DNA of 64,000 bases from Otis tarda (GCA_026413225.1 CM048554.1:74640463-74704462); one strand, 5' to 3'; shown: positions 25,001-39,088, counted from the first letter of the stretch. Numbers and translations are program-made. Notes: generated from the letters alone by a model not told the origin.

Positions 25001-28000
25001 AGAGCTGTTGATGCTTCCAATGTGGTGCATAGCAAGCTGACTGTATACAGAAATGCAGGTTTATATCACAACTATTTGCTTTTTGTGCTAAGTCTCATCT
25101 GTCTGTGCAAAGGAGCCAATAAAATCAGAGGGGAGGTTCTGAGACATTCATCATGTACAACATTATGTTTTGTTTCAGTATGGAATAGTTGTAAAAGGAT
25201 TATAAAAATGTGATTTGCCAAAAATTATTTTAAATATTTGAAAAAGGATTTGGTGACATTTTCCTTATAAAAATAACTGATTCCTGCTGTGTTGACTAAT
25301 GTTATGTTCATAAAGGGTTTTGGCAGCTGTACAGAATGAGGTGTTTCAGCTGTTGTTCATATAGACGGATCATTCTAGAGATCTACAGATGTGATGCACA
25401 TTAAAAATGTAGTGCTACAAGCTTTCATAACATTTATAGATGTTTTAGGAGGTGAAGAGCAAAACCTTGACATTCATCTGGCATTGAACTGTTTTCATTG
25501 GGGGAAGAATTGTGTTCTTAAAGCCAGGAGCAAAACCTCAGGACCAGCCCTGAGCTAAACACCACAGCGGGGAGTCCTGGGGAACCTGAGGAAGCTGCAG
25601 AGTACCACACAGATGCTGCCATGCAGGAGAAGCTTGTAGTTAACGAAGCTGCTGAACAGCGATGGCCAGGGCTCCACGTTGGGCTCCTACTTCATACCCC
25701 ACTTTGGGATGCACGAGGAGTCCTTTATGCCCCTGAATGCCAATACATACTGGAGGTGTTGGCTGAAACCCGATTCCTCTGTGCCTCCCACATTTCCCCT
25801 GAGCAGAAGTGTGTGACCTCCATGAGACTGGGCCATCCAGAGCTACAGGGAAGGGGAACCCATTTGCCTCTGAGGATGCAGTTTGCAGAAGCAGCAGAAA
25901 GCCGAAGCCTGGAGCACGTTTACCGTGCCAGCTGCAGAGCAAGAGCCACTCTCTACTAGCTTGCTGCCAGGGTTCGTAACAGATTGCAGAAAGTCTGGCA
26001 GTAGATCTGACCTGACTGCTTGACATGCGAGAAAACGGACTTGCACACAGCGAGCTCCACACATATCACACTTCTCCATGTGAGAACGAATCCTCTAGGA
26101 CTGCCCGCTCTGCTACCCATATTCTGCAGAGCTGGATTTATTGGATTCAGTGTATATGCACAGGAAAGCTCACCTGCTTATGTGCTGAAAGTCTGATGCA
26201 CCCAGAACGTAAGCAGGCTTACAGTGCACATGCTTTGCATTGCATGCAGCCATTTTCTGTCTAGTTTTTTGGTGGAAAAATATAGGAGGCCTAAGGCACT
26301 TTGCCACAGAGGGACCATAGCTGTGCTCACCTAGTAGTCCCTTTGAGGGCCAGGGCTCAGACAGCCCTGTGTGCGTTGCTGTGTGCTGGTGATATGTTCA
26401 GTGTTGCACCAGGACAAAAATAGAATCTCTACTAGAAAAAAAAAAATGTATAAACTCAAAGACAAAGAAAGGCATGACCTACCAGAAACCTAGAAATAAT
26501 TGATTCATGCTCTTTAATAATTAAAACGCTCCATCTGAGCATTCAGGCAAAGGAAGGATACTATCTGTGAGTATCTTACACTAAAGCTTAAAATACAGAA
26601 AATAAGATTTATTTTGAGGGGAAAGATGTGGAATCCCAGGGAATGTGAATCACAGGGAAGTTACAGGACTATATGAGAAGAAGAAGATCCCGGTAGGTGC
26701 ATCCTGCATTGGCTCATTTTTTTATTTTATGAAATAGAATCCTGAATAATAAAATTCTACAAATAATTTCCTTTTTAAAGTTATTTTGACTGAGAAGATA
26801 AATGACCCTTCAGATTTTTGGTACATACATGAATCAATACATAGCTGAGGATGTCCTGCTGGTTTAGAGCTTTTTGGTATGCTGTAGTTTGAGCGGGAAG
26901 GGAAAGGTTGCATTGTGAAAATGAAACAGATTGCATATTGAAGATAGCTGGCTTTGATTTATTACATAAAAATGACTGGAAAGAGAGAACTGAGGTTAGC
27001 ATACACACAAGCTTGTGCTGTAACCCACACACTGTCTTTCCTGAAGTTGGGAGAGTAATGGATGTGCATAATGCAAAGCTTGCTACTGTAAAATGTTCTA
27101 TGTTTTCAGCTCTCATGGGCACACAAGCCCCAAACTGAGGTTGCTGATCATCCTTAAAGATGTACTTGGAACCGTGCAGCACTGAGCCTGAAAGTACTAA
27201 TACTGCAACTTGCTCCAGACATCACTTTAGAGATAGGAAAGTTGTATGCTCACTTTATTGTGTATAGAATAGCCTGATATTGGAGCAACAAAACTCTGCC
27301 CCAAACTATTGCAGGTCCAGCTTATGTGTGGTTTCAGGTGTTAACAGAATACCAGAGAAGAGTGACTTGCAGGTTTTCATTCTGAAATGTCAAATGCCCT
27401 CTCAAATTGAAGAAAAACTTAGGCAAGTATACAAAGGCAAGAAAACAGACCTAGATACTTTATTTTGTAATGACACAAACCTTTACATTTATCCCCATCA
27501 AAGGGAGCAGGTAATTAAAATAACATCCCTTAAACTGCTCAAACATATAAACAGCTCTGTGATTTTAAGATGTCAACATGTGGACATCAGTAATTTGCAC
27601 ATACCAGTATTTTGCTAGTAAATAAGTGCACTAGTTTTTACACCTGACCAGAAGTTGCTCTTCTTAATTTAAACTTACGATAAATAGAGCAAGCTTTTTT
27701 ACTTCCCTAGCTTCATTTCTCAAAGCAGGCATCTTCCACTTAGTGAACATAAAGACCTTGTCTGTATTGTCTCCGTAGGCAAGTGGAAAGAAACCTGTGT
27801 TTTAATGAAAATTTGGAAGTTCATAAGGCTGATGCCTCTAGGGCTTAGCAAGCAATTATACTTGCTCTATAAATACTAGTTGTTACATAGGCCTCTAGTT
27901 ATGCTGACTGACACTAGCACAGCAAGAGTGCCGGGTCAAATGCAATTAGGCTGGAAGTAATGTTGGAGTAAAACTCAAATCTGTAACAGGACAAGAAGCT

Positions 28001-29160
28001 GACAGCAAAAGCCCATTTTCTCCCTCTCCATTGGGGTCACGGATGGTACAACAGAACACACTTACTGCATTACGTTTCTCCATCACTGCAGCTAAGAGGA
28101 AAAGCATATCAAAAATGTATTTCTTATTTAACATCCAGCAACAGCTCAGATCTCAGCCTCCATTCAAACACTAATGCTCACACAAAGCTGTTAGTCAATT
28201 ACAAGAATGTTTTTCATTTCTGTTCCCTTTTTTCCCAAGAGCAAAATTCCTTATGACATTTTGTTTGAACCCCCTGTAAAATTGTGCCATAAAACAGAGA
28301 AGAAGAAAATAAAATCCTTATTACTTTAACATCTCGGTGTTGGTTGTGAGCAGTTGGTACATTTTTTAATCAATGACTGTACTCTTGAATCCTCATCACT
28401 GAGAGGTGAGAACTAATTTGTACCTTGAAAAATCCTTACTGAAACCCTCTGGAGTATAAACCGAGCTGTATTTACACGAATTCTCTGAAGGAAGGCTTGA
28501 AAGGGTGGGATTTGCTTGCTATTTCTTGAGTAATGAACAAGCAAAAGATTTTACGTAGCTGACTGATATTTAAATGAAATAACCTTTGTGAATGGATGCT
28601 TATTTCAAGGAGATAATTTTATTTTATAAATATCTTAAGCAGAATAAAACTCTTTCACACTGCATCTGTTCACATGTCAGCAAAAAAACACCTCTACTGA
28701 TTACTCAAGCAGGATTTTTTTTTGGTAGGTACTAATACTTGGGGTTTAATCCTAGCATTTATTTACTTGACATTTAGTTAACTATGTCTTCACTCTGTTA
28801 CTATGCTGAGAAGTGCTGGATAGTATAGAAGGAACCTGCAGTCCTTTAATGAATCTAAATGAAGCGAAAATGAAGCTTTGGCGAAAATTTAGCAGAGCTC
28901 AACAATGATGCTGGTGTTTTACATGGATGTTTAGAGTTGCCATTACTCTTTGCTACTGGATTTCACATAGCAGAGGAAAAACTATGTAAACACTAAGTCA
29001 TTGTCACTCAGCCTTCACACCAAATGTGAAGGTCTGTGCATGCATACTCCAGCAGCTTCCATGCTCAGGTTTGTGATCCTGGTGGTGCTACTGGCATTTC
29101 ACAGTGGGGTTATAGAAGCAGAAAGTGGGGTCTGACTCACTTGAAAGCTGGATAGACATT
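22071..29160. other. AT-rich single-copy DNA, no gene recognised
   Basis: No coding exon, structural RNA or clear transposon was recognised. A 112-codon plus frame at 27280-27618 and another of 112 codons at 25621-25959 have no family signature and lack a convincing neighbour, so I do not call them genes. A short perfect hairpin at 22089-22111 is listed separately. A runs occur at 24710-24723 and 26438-26447. Confidence 0.55.
22089..22111. repeat. 9-bp perfect inverted repeat with two E-boxes
   Basis: CACCTGGAT, a 5-base loop and ATCCAGGTG form a perfect small palindrome. Each arm carries the E-box CACCTG/CAGGTG recognised by zinc-finger repressors such as Snail and ZEB proteins and by some bHLH factors. 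Function is only a possibility, since short palindromes of this size occur by chance. Confidence 0.7.
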
Positions 29161-29700
29161 CGGGTCCAGAACTCAACGCTTTAATCTCTCTAGTGTTTTA
29201 AAAATCTATTGTATAGAGCAGGATGTTCTTGGGCAAAGGGGAAAGCAGATAGCTCAGACAGAAAACTCTTCCTAGACCACAGCAGCAAAATGGACTGAGA
29301 AAGATTACCACAGTCACTGGGAAGGAGGCAGAGAAACCAGAAACAAGACCACTGACACCTTGCTTCCTTCAAGGAAATGGTAAAGCCTTTGTCCTCCAGA
29401 AGGCAAAAGCCAGGAACCGTTGTCCCCAGCAAACAGACCAAATGCACTGGGCCAGTTGCCTGGTGGTCACTGCAGTGGGGGACAGATCCTACGCCCTCCT
29501 TCCTGGGAAGGACACCATGCTTCCCGCCCAGGCATTCCCCTTCCCAGAGCCAAAGAAGACTAAACAATCCTACTTTGTAACAGTGCACAGATATATTCAA
29601 ACAGTCGGGAAGCTGAACTCAGCATTTCCCACAGAGCAAATTCGCATTGTAGACCCCACGGTAGCACTGCCAAGAAATGTGATCCAGAAGTAAAAAAATT
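29161..29700. other. moderately GC-rich patch with a 136-codon minus frame
   Basis: A minus-strand frame of 136 codons (29600-29190) overlaps plus frames of 67 and 83 codons. None resembles a known protein. The patch is slightly GC-richer than its surroundings, which is enough to explain the longer frames. Confidence 0.45.
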
Positions 29701-32700
29701 GTAGTTTCAGGTGGATTTGGGCACTGCTATGGATCCTATGACCTCCAGCTCTCTATTCATGACACAGGGTATCAGAAAATGTTTGTGTCATCTCCTATGC
29801 AACTTTTCTGGTGCCTGATAGTGCACAAACTGATACTACAGCCTGTCTTTCATCTGGAGTATTTCCAAAGGCTTTTATAAGCTTTCCCTTCTCTAGGTTA
29901 GTTCCTGTTTCCATAAAATTAGTGAGAAATCAGATAGCTCAGCCCTCCGTTAACTTGACTTAAAGCTGGCCAACGGATTCAGAAGTTAATGGGAAGACAA
30001 AAGTAGTGGCACATAAGCACAGTGTGATCATATAAATCATTTAAAATTTAAAATTGAAGCTGAGCTTAAAAAATATTCAGATTACTCCAGTTCAGATGAT
30101 GGAAGCTATTAGGAATTGATCATTGAATAGCTGCTTAACTTATGGTCTGAGTTCAGGGCAGAGTTTGGGGGGGGGTGGTTAACTGATTGATTCAAACTCT
30201 TATTTCTACACGGTAGACTTTTAAAATTGCTTTGAAGTTTAATCCTTACTCTGAACTTCTGGAGTTTGTTGAGCTTTCTTTTTGGGAGATACCTACAAAA
30301 AAGTGGACAGTATTTTTTGATTCTCACTACTAATACACTTGTAACTTCTAATTAATATGGGGCTTAAGATACCTTAATACAAAAAGAGCTATTTTGCTAT
30401 TTGCTGGTATAAAAAAAAAAATCTTATTATTATTTAGGAAAAGTGTATTATCCCTGGCTGAGTATTGTTAAATTAAAGATTATCTACGGAAATCAAAAAC
30501 CCAAAGATTTTTTATATTGGCTTTATGTCAAAAAAAAACTCTCAAATTTATTAAAACTGTGCACATTTTATGGAAATAAACACATTATTTGATTATTGCT
30601 TCCAAGGTTCATGGAAAATAGTTTCAGCTAGACAGACTCATGAGGACTAAGGTGTATCATTACATTGCAATGAAACTGCTGGCTTGAGATAACAGCTACA
30701 CTAACACAACTCCATCAAGGCATTTGCACTATGTTGGTGTAAAAATGGATCAACAGCTGGATGAATCATTCTCAGTGCTTTCATCTCTATCATGCTCTCT
30801 TGAACATTCAGAGGCATTTTCATTTTGCTGTATTTCTTTTTCTTTCTTATAGCACTTTCTATTAACCACCTGTAAGTGATTCGCTGTGGGATGACCTAAG
30901 GTTTTGTTCAAATTGAACTATTGGTTTGTTTGCTGTAGAGAACATTAAATTAAATCAACCTCTAAGACAAAATGAATGTTTGGCATAAAACTTGCTCTGC
31001 AAGGTTAATGAATCTCAGAAATCCTCCCAAGTGAAGGAAAGAGGCTACACCAAACAAATATAAAACTTGTGCAGCAAACACTGCACTTCTAATATAATTC
31101 CTCTGATTTCAGTGAGGTTACACTGGGAACAAATTTAACCTGCATGAGTCAAACCCATCCTTCTTTTCAAGGGAGGCACAATATCCAGCAAGAAAAAAAT
31201 TACCTCTCACCTGCCAGTAGCTTAATGGGAAACTCCAGGTCAATGTATGGGTATAAAAGCATATGGATTATTTCTGTTATGATATCTCTTTTATTAACTT
31301 CTTCAACAGAAATTTTTAATTGAAATTTCCCAGCCATTAGAGGAAGGTAATGCACATAAAAATAAAAATTACTGGAATAAAGAAGATTCCTTTTGAACTA
31401 AAATAATTTAGTATTTAAGGAAAAAAAAATGTGAATGCATCGTATTTTTTGATATCTTGCAAATTTTTGTGAGTGTGTTTACCAGTGAATTATTAATCAG
31501 AGGATGAGACCAGTTCTCAGAGGAGTGAGGAGCAGTCTGACAAAAAATAATGGCATAGGACAGAAATGTGAATTTACCATTCATTCTTTTAGAAAGGAAA
31601 GGAAAATAACTTTGTGTTCCATTTTTGCTTAATTAGGTTCCATCTAATTTCATTTTTTAAAGATTCAACAGTTGAGATATTCAGAAGCAGTAAGACTGTT
31701 AGGCAATTTGTAGGAAGTCTGGTGGTTTTAGTGTCACTTTGTAGTGAACCTGAACCTTTATTCTTAGAAAATATAAATCAGGGAACTTTAATGACCTTTT
31801 CCATAGCAAGCTGATCCGCAAAGCTGGAAAAGCTGATGTCTCCTTTGGGAAAAGGATCTAAAAGGATTAAGCTCCTATTTTAGATATCTCATCTGAAAGT
31901 CTAGAAGGTGAGTGCATCCTCAAAACCACTGACTGTGTAAACTAACATCTCATATTTTCATGAAGTTACATGAGATTTTTTTTTTTTTTTGCATTTTAAT
32001 GGAAGAAAAGTTCATTTGAAAAAGTGATTAATTACAATGGTGATATGGGATTAGGGATACCCACAGTTGAGACACTGCTAAGGAAGTGGGGAGAGAAGGG
32101 CTAGAAACAGTCCTAGATGCAAAACTCCTGTTTAAAATACACTGATTAAGACATCTGTTGTTAAGGCTATCTCTTAGGTCGAGTTTTATATCCCAGTGCC
32201 AGGACAGGTTTACATGATATTCTTCAAAGTTTATTCATTAGTACTTTTGGTGAGAGTACTGGCAGTTTTAAGAGATACAGTGTGAAGGGGATTTCCATGG
32301 CTGCCTGGCAGATTCCGACGCAGCCCAGTAAACACTCCCACGCTGGAGCTAGGGTATCACTTTTCACGCTCTTTATGCCTCTCAGTGTTGGGTGGTTGTG
32401 TGGGGAGGAGGAATCAGCAGCCAGTGGAGGTCAGCTTCTTATGGAGAGGTTATGAATGTTATTTAGTCCCTAAAAGATAAAGCAGAGAAGCACTTTCTGA
32501 ATATTGAATGGCAAGAGAATCCATGTGGGAGTAGGATCAGTAATACAGAGCTGAGGATAAAGAATGTAAAATTAGGTTAGTGTGGAGTTAGCCCATTAAG
32601 CTGTAATTTAAACTACCTAAATGGACAGGTCTCCACCTCCCATCCCTTTACCATCCCTTGTTATCAGCCCAGAAATAAGATACATTAGTTGGTAGCCTGT

Positions 32701-33500
32701 ATTTTACTATCCTGAATGGGAAGAGGAAAAAATGGAGTAAAATTATGAGTAAACATTTCTTATCATCTTCTTTGTACTCTGCCTTTTGTACAGCATATTA
32801 TAATGGAAGAGGGAATATTACACCACCAGAGGCAGGAATTCAGTGTATGGTTCACTGCAGATTACAGGGACTGGAAAAGAAAAACAAAATCAGTAAACAT
32901 TTTCCTTTTTGTTCATACAATATTGCTATAGCAGCAACGAATGGTGGGAAATTTTCCCACTAACCCTTTATATGTGTAAACATTTTGAAAACTTCCTGAA
33001 AATCACAGTTAATTTGCAGAACACAATATTTTTGCAAGCTTTTTTGTACTTGAATAACACAAATACATCTTCTTTAACAGATTTCTACTAACACATGTTT
33101 AGTTATCAGTGAGGAATATACATCTTACATAGACACAAACAACAACACCACATCCCCTCCACAAATCACATAACCTAAAGGAAGATAACACTGCTTCCTC
33201 CTCACCACAGCTCAGTTACATGATATGTGTACATGAATGAAGCAAAACAACAGCGTTACCTCATGCAGTTTTGAATGCCATAGACATGAGCAAGACGATT
33301 CTAGCTGAGTTAGAAGCTGTATTTCTACAGTTCTGCATTTGCCCAGGTTGCCTGGGCAATGCCAGTATTGCTATTATAAGTTGGAATTTTCTTTTCAATT
33401 GTAGTAAAACACAAGTTTGTTTTCTCAGATTGGCATTACTTCTGACTTTTTTTTTTATTCAAAGAGAGCAAAGACCTCGTGAATAAATTGCTAGATGGAT
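29701..33500. other. AT-rich single-copy DNA, no gene recognised
   Basis: Nothing beyond simple sequence was seen: a 9-G run at 30167-30175, A runs near 30411 and 31421, and a T run near 31978-31991. The longest frames are about 70 codons and look random. Confidence 0.6.
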
Positions 33501-33509
33501 TAAGGCATT

Positions 33510-33660
33510 TACTTGTTTCATCTCATTAAAACTTTGTAAGAGTAATGATTAATACTCTTTTCTTGCTTTTGTGTTAGGAACACAATAATAAAGAACACAA
33601 GAATAAACTCCTGCTTACAGTTACAGCAGGGGTGGAGATCAAAGCATCTTTAAAAACCAG
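33510..33660 (-). mobile_element. possible very diverged MIR-like remnant
   Basis: The order CTCATTAAAACTTTGTAAGA, ATGATTAATACTC, then CTCCTGCTTACAGTTACAGC and AGGGGTGGAGATCAAA is weakly like the reverse complement of a MIR 3' half ('ctcattaaatcctcacaac', 'gaggtattattatcc', 'cacagcaggtgagtggcagag'). Identity is low and the match could be chance. It is a low-confidence call. Confidence 0.25.
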
Positions 33661-34325
33661 GTGGAAACCAGGAGGAACAAAGGGAGATAAGATCTGTTCT
33701 GCAGCTTATAGCACTGGTCTTTGCCAGGAGTTCTCCAGTCTCATCACTTCAGGGAATCCCCTGGCAGCACACCTATGTAAATAATGGTGCTGCTTCTTTC
33801 ACCTCATGAGAAAGGTCACCTAAGAAATCCTGTGGTTTCCCATTAGGATCAATCCTTCGTTTGCATTATCATTCTCAGTACAGGTTACTGGCTGGGGTAA
33901 GCACTTACATTTCCTGCTGTCCAGGCACCCTTCCCATCTTTGCAGCTACACAGAATGCAAAACAAATACAGGGCACAGCAATAATATTTGGATACTGAAG
34001 CTAAAAATACATAAATTAGTTTGAGTCCTTCACTATTAATTGGGCTTTTTTTTTAATTTCATTTTGTTAGGCTGCATGTGTTTTGCTGTTAATTTGAGCT
34101 TTTATTGGAGTTCAGGTTTGTGCTTAGTAACCACATGGATAATCCCTCTGCTGCAGGAGCAAAGAGCTGATACAAAGACTTTACAATAAGAATGGTGAAT
34201 TTCTCACACTATGCCATTTAAAAAATTTCTTATTTCATATCGTTTAAATGGCTGTCTAGGGCTGGTCATTGTAAAGCTGCTATTATTAATCAATGCAGCG
34301 AGCAGGTTCTGGTCACTCATTGTGA

Positions 34326-34351
34326 TTTTTATCCTTTAAAAAGGATAAAAA
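34326..34351. repeat. 26-bp near-continuous palindrome
   Basis: TTTTTATCCTTT is followed after two A by its exact reverse complement AAAGGATAAAAA. The 12-bp arms make an AT-rich cruciform-capable site, and each arm carries a GATA core (ATCC/GGATA-type context). The surrounding 34.20-34.36 kb is CpG-poor and TAAT-rich. Confidence 0.85.
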
Positions 34352-34831
34352 GATGACCTACTGACATCTTCATAACAAGTTACACCAAGCCAGAAATTGG
34401 GAGAAAATTGTTCAGGCTGTGTTCTGCATGTGAGAAATTTAAACTAAGGCCAGGTTCTCCCAAATACCCAATTTGCTAAAGCAGATATCTCAAAAATAAA
34501 CATTATTTGACAAAGATAAAATAGAAAGTCTATTCATGCCATCAGTGTGGACCAGAATATCAAACACTTTCAGATATGCAGTATACTCAAGATAAGTAAC
34601 TTCCCACTCTTTCTTTTACTCTTCTCCAGCTACCAGGCTCCAGATACAGTAAAGGAGAAACAAGTTAGTTGAACCCATAAAATGCTGAGCATATGGACAA
34701 AGCAAAGAAATACTCTATCAGGAAGGAAGAACAGCCACAGTTCTACCTTTAGCAGCCAAAGTACGTGTCATCAAACAGAAAAAATAGTGGTTTGGTTTTG
34801 TTTTTTTTTTTCTGAAGAAATGGTGGATCTG

Positions 34832-34940
34832 TTATTTCTATCTTTGTTAAGGTATTTATGTAGCCTACCTGAGTATTTTGACATATTGCAAATATTTACA
34901 AACAGAAATATTAATGATACCCTAACAAAGATAGAAATAA
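34832..34940. repeat. 24-bp inverted repeat with 61-bp loop
   Basis: The left arm (34832-34855, core ATTTCTATCTTTGTTAAGG) and the right arm (34917-34940, core CCTAACAAAGATAGAAATA) pair at 23 of 24 positions across a 61-base AT-rich loop. The arms are longer than expected by chance in a window of this size. It could be the end pair of a tiny decayed inverted-repeat transposon, a hairpin RNA precursor, or a mutation by fold-back replication. Confidence 0.85.
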
Positions 34941-36989
34941 TAATAATACATTTATTAATCCACCTGACTCACCTTACCCTGTCAGTGAATTGATTTTCAA
35001 GGCCAATAAGAAAGCTTGCATTTCTCACACCAGACTCCAAGCAAGTGACCCACTACACCCAACCACATCCCTCTTGTGTCTCTGTCTCTTTACTTTGGAA
35101 ACTCATTACCAGGAACCCTGCCTTATATACATACACACACAAGCTGGCCCAAACGAGCTGCTACTTATCTTGCCCTTTCACCCAAGTTTCAGAACTTGCT
35201 CAACCTAGGATAGAGTGAAACAGGAAAGAAAAGTACCTGTGATTTATATTTTATTGTCTGGCTGTGTATTTTCAAAGTGTGAAAAAAACAAATATTCTAT
35301 TTTTCACTGCCTTCTGAACGATTTCTAATATTGCTTGCAGGCTTCTATTTTATTACAAGTTATACATGATTTGCTACATTTCTAGGAAACTGTACAAACT
35401 GTAATAAAAACAGTATCGAAGAGAAAACTAATAGTTAAATGGTCTAATAATAAAAGAAATTGACTTGGAACAGATCAGTTTTGTCAATCGGTCTTCAGGT
35501 AATTCTCTCTTAAAGGAAATGCAGCTGCTGGAGTTAACTGGCAAACTGCTGAGATTTTGGTAGCATAATCCAAGCCAAGAATCGTCTCTGATGGTTAAGA
35601 TCTTCACTGCCAATGAAAATAGGATTATGCTTTGGATCCACAATCCAAAATAAAAATACCAAAATAGTTGCCAGTGTGTTTGGATCAGGCAAACATTCCC
35701 TCTCAGCCCTTTCTTTCTTACCTCATCTCAGAAAAGCAATTTTGGTTTCAGTTTTGCACTAGGCAACTTCTTGGCTGCTGTTCACCACAGTTTTCTGTTT
35801 CCTTAGAAAGGACGTAATCCCCTGAGATACTTAAGAGTTTGCGACACCCTCTTTCCTAAATGCAGGAATTTTTATGTGCAGGAATTCTAATAGTGACTCC
35901 TGGATTGGTGACATTCAAAAATAAAGACATGGTGGGAATTAAGCATGATGCTACAGATGCATAAACATGCCTTTCTTTATTCAAGTGTTATTCTGAAGAC
36001 TTCAGGAGGATATTAACATGAAAATGTTATTCTTGTGGATAAGTGTCCATAGCAGAGCCACAGCTCCAGGTGGTGGAAAGTTGTACAAGTCTAGTAACTT
36101 GGAGAATGTAGAGCTTCACCAGTCTATAATGCAATTTATACTGAGAGGCCAAATTTTGTTGTTAACATTAGCCTAAAATGAATTACTGTCCAATCTTGAG
36201 TTTAATATATGAAAGTATTCAAATATTGTTTCTTCTTATTGAATTAGCCAATTTTTCAATATCCTAGGTGAGCTGAATCCTGAAAGGTTCCTGAGATTTT
36301 GGATTTCCAAGTAGACTCAAGAGACTCACAAAATTTCTACTCGATGTACCTGTCTAAGGCCCTTTGACATTTATGAATTTGTTTTAAACACATTTTTACG
36401 AAGTAGAATGATAGACTAAGGGACACTTTTAAAGACAACAATTATTTTCCTGTGGCCAGCATTTTAAAATAAACTGTTGTCATAGTATCAGTACAAAGAA
36501 TCTCGGAATTATCTTCATTGCATCCAAACGCCTGCAGTTCAACAGATCAACAAGATTAAATGGATCCGTAGCTTGGACTGGTGGACTGACCTGAATATTT
36601 TTAACTGACAGTGAATGTTCCTTATCTTTTCCTTTCTGTTTCTTTAAGATTTACCTTGTTTTGATTTAACAAGTTTCTTCAGTTTTTCCACAGCTTTCTG
36701 TCTTAATAGAGCACTATTTTTATTTATTAATGTATTTCTAGTACATACATATTCTTTTATTCTTACTTACTGCTTGTTATACTGTCTTGTCTGTGTTTTA
36801 GTTTCTTTTCACATTAATCTCCAGTGGTTTGGTTCAAGTCTTAGAGCAATGCAATGAAGTATTCAAAATGATGCTGTAAAACACTGGAATTCTAATTGTT
36901 TCAATACACAATGAAAACAAAGCAAAAGCCTATTAAGAACTTCAAGATATTACGTTTTTTTTTTCTATAAAAGTGATGAACCCACAATC

Positions 36990-37005
36990 TTTTTTTTTTT
37001 TTTTT
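36990..37005. repeat. poly-T run
   Basis: Sixteen consecutive T in AT-rich DNA. No element with a poly-A tail is recognisable next to it. Confidence 0.85.
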
Positions 37006-37989
37006 ACTAACATTGTTTTCTGTTAACAATAAAGAAGTCAATAAGCATCCTATGGAGTTTATGGTCTAAAAATCTCATACGTAACTTCAGGTTTACATGC
37101 CATGTCCATTACAAACCCAGATTTGTGTTTGGCAAATAGAGGCAGCTCTCATTTATCTGTGGGCAGGTGATATGCTCTGTTAATCATCCATGCTAGGGAT
37201 ACAAAGCCTCATGTCCAGCGGGGTGTTTAGTAATACATGAAGCAGATCATGAATACAGCTGTACTGCTTCGGGGGCTGGAACAGGACCAGGAATACAACA
37301 TCTACTTTCCCACAGAGCTTTGAGTAATAGACTCAGCTGGATCCAAGTTTTGTCTGTGCACGAGCTTAAGTTCACAATCAAGAGTGTTGGAGAATAGCCT
37401 AAGTCTTGCAGGGCCAGCACTGAAACAGGATTCCTTGTAGTGGTATTTCTGTATCGTATGCAACAGACCCTGATGTACTTGTTTTATTCATTGTTTTCCA
37501 TTATGGAGCACAGCTGAGCCTTCTCTTGCCCTGGGCCCTATCAAGATGTAAGAAGCACTATGAACACTATGTACAGTTCATATGATCATATTCCAGACAT
37601 AGCACAGGAATGATAAGGTATAGTTTTCCCTGCTGTTCAGCACAGCGGCCAAGGACCTAATCCAAAGCCTACTAAATCAGTGGGTATCTTTTTGTTGACT
37701 TTAAATCAAGGTCTAATAACATAAAGCCAGATAAATTCTTCTCTAGTTTATACGTGAGAAGTGTGCACTCTGAGTCAAAGCAGATGTTTGTAAGAGATGA
37801 ATTGCCCTGATCAGTAAATTCCACAGTAAGTAGATACTATTTAATGACTGCAGAGGTTGCTTTGGGATTCAACTCCTTCTGGATTAATTGGAGTGCTGTC
37901 TAAAAAGCAGTTTCATTAGTTTTAAGCTGAGCTTGAATTTTATTGGTATTTGAGTGTTTATCAATAGGAAAAGCTATTTATATCATTTA

Positions 37990-38021
37990 TTTAGTACCTT
38001 ACAAATTTAGTACCTTACAAA
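37990..38021. repeat. 16-bp tandem duplication, two exact units
   Basis: TTTAGTACCTTACAAA occurs twice head to tail with no mismatch. Exact identity suggests a recent slippage or end-joining duplication, so it may be polymorphic. Confidence 0.9.
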
Positions 38022-39088
38022 TGAAGCAGATTAATAGTAGTCAATTACGATGTCATTGTAAAGTAAAATTGTAAGTAATGTTAGCCCTAAGAGACCACCT
38101 ATAAGTTAATATCTGTGTTGAAAACATAATTACTTTATTTTGTCTTTCAGCATTACCATCAATTTATCTCTCCTGAGAAAGAAACTGAAGTACCTAATTA
38201 CAAGGAGAGTAAGATAAGTCAACAACTCTTTGAGGTCAGTGAGAAGTGTCTTTTTTTTTTTTTTCATATGTCTTATCCTTAATTCACAGTCATAAAGAAA
38301 TACACTACACTAAAATATAAATGATCTGCAGCTGGTGTTTGTTGCCATCTTCTACAGATTTTTATGGGATCTCCGCCAGGAATATGCAACAATGTAATTC
38401 AGAAAACTTGTCAAAGGTGTAGAATTAGACAACAGAAATTGATATTCAGTCAGATCTCCATGTTCTGGCTCTGGGGGCTGTGTTATCCTGAATTATGAAC
38501 AAGCCTGAGTGACACAGTACCACAGTGTCCCCTTAGGCACTCAGGACACAGACATACCATTGGCTTCATCAAAAGTCAGCCTGGGTCCTGCTGGGTTCAC
38601 TAGGTGCAATGTAGCATCATTAACACTTGGTGAAGCCGTTACTGGCAGTGAAATAACCCCATTCCCTCTTCTTATCAGGGCTGGCCCCAGCACAGGATGC
38701 TCCTGACACCCAGAGAAAGAGAGTAAGGATAATAGCTCTGTCTGGAATTAGTCTAGGAGAAACTCTGTAATGTAAAATTTGTAAATGAGAATTTCCCTTC
38801 GTTTCCTTGATTTAGTGCATGCTAGTTAGCAACCCCTGCAGCTGAAACATATCAATGACCACAGAGAAACACTATGATCTCTCAAAAGTTCACCACTCCA
38901 GACCAGCACCAAGTAGTACTGACAGCAGTATATGAGACACTTCATTTCAGCTAACACACCTATCTGAGTCACCCTTGCTGTACAGATATGGACCAGTAAT
39001 CTGTTACCTATAATCCAACAACAGACATAGACAAGTTGATGATACAACTCTAACAGAAAAACTGTTGATATTCCCTAAGAATATCACA

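Noticed and set aside
27280..27618. 112-codon plus frame in AT-rich DNA
   Set aside because: It is unusual for its composition, but I see no family match, no clear splice sites and no neighbour gene.
31252..31259. TATAAAAG as a TATA box
   Set aside because: It is an isolated motif in AT-rich sequence without other promoter signs. Similar matches occur elsewhere, for example near 14504 and 16998.
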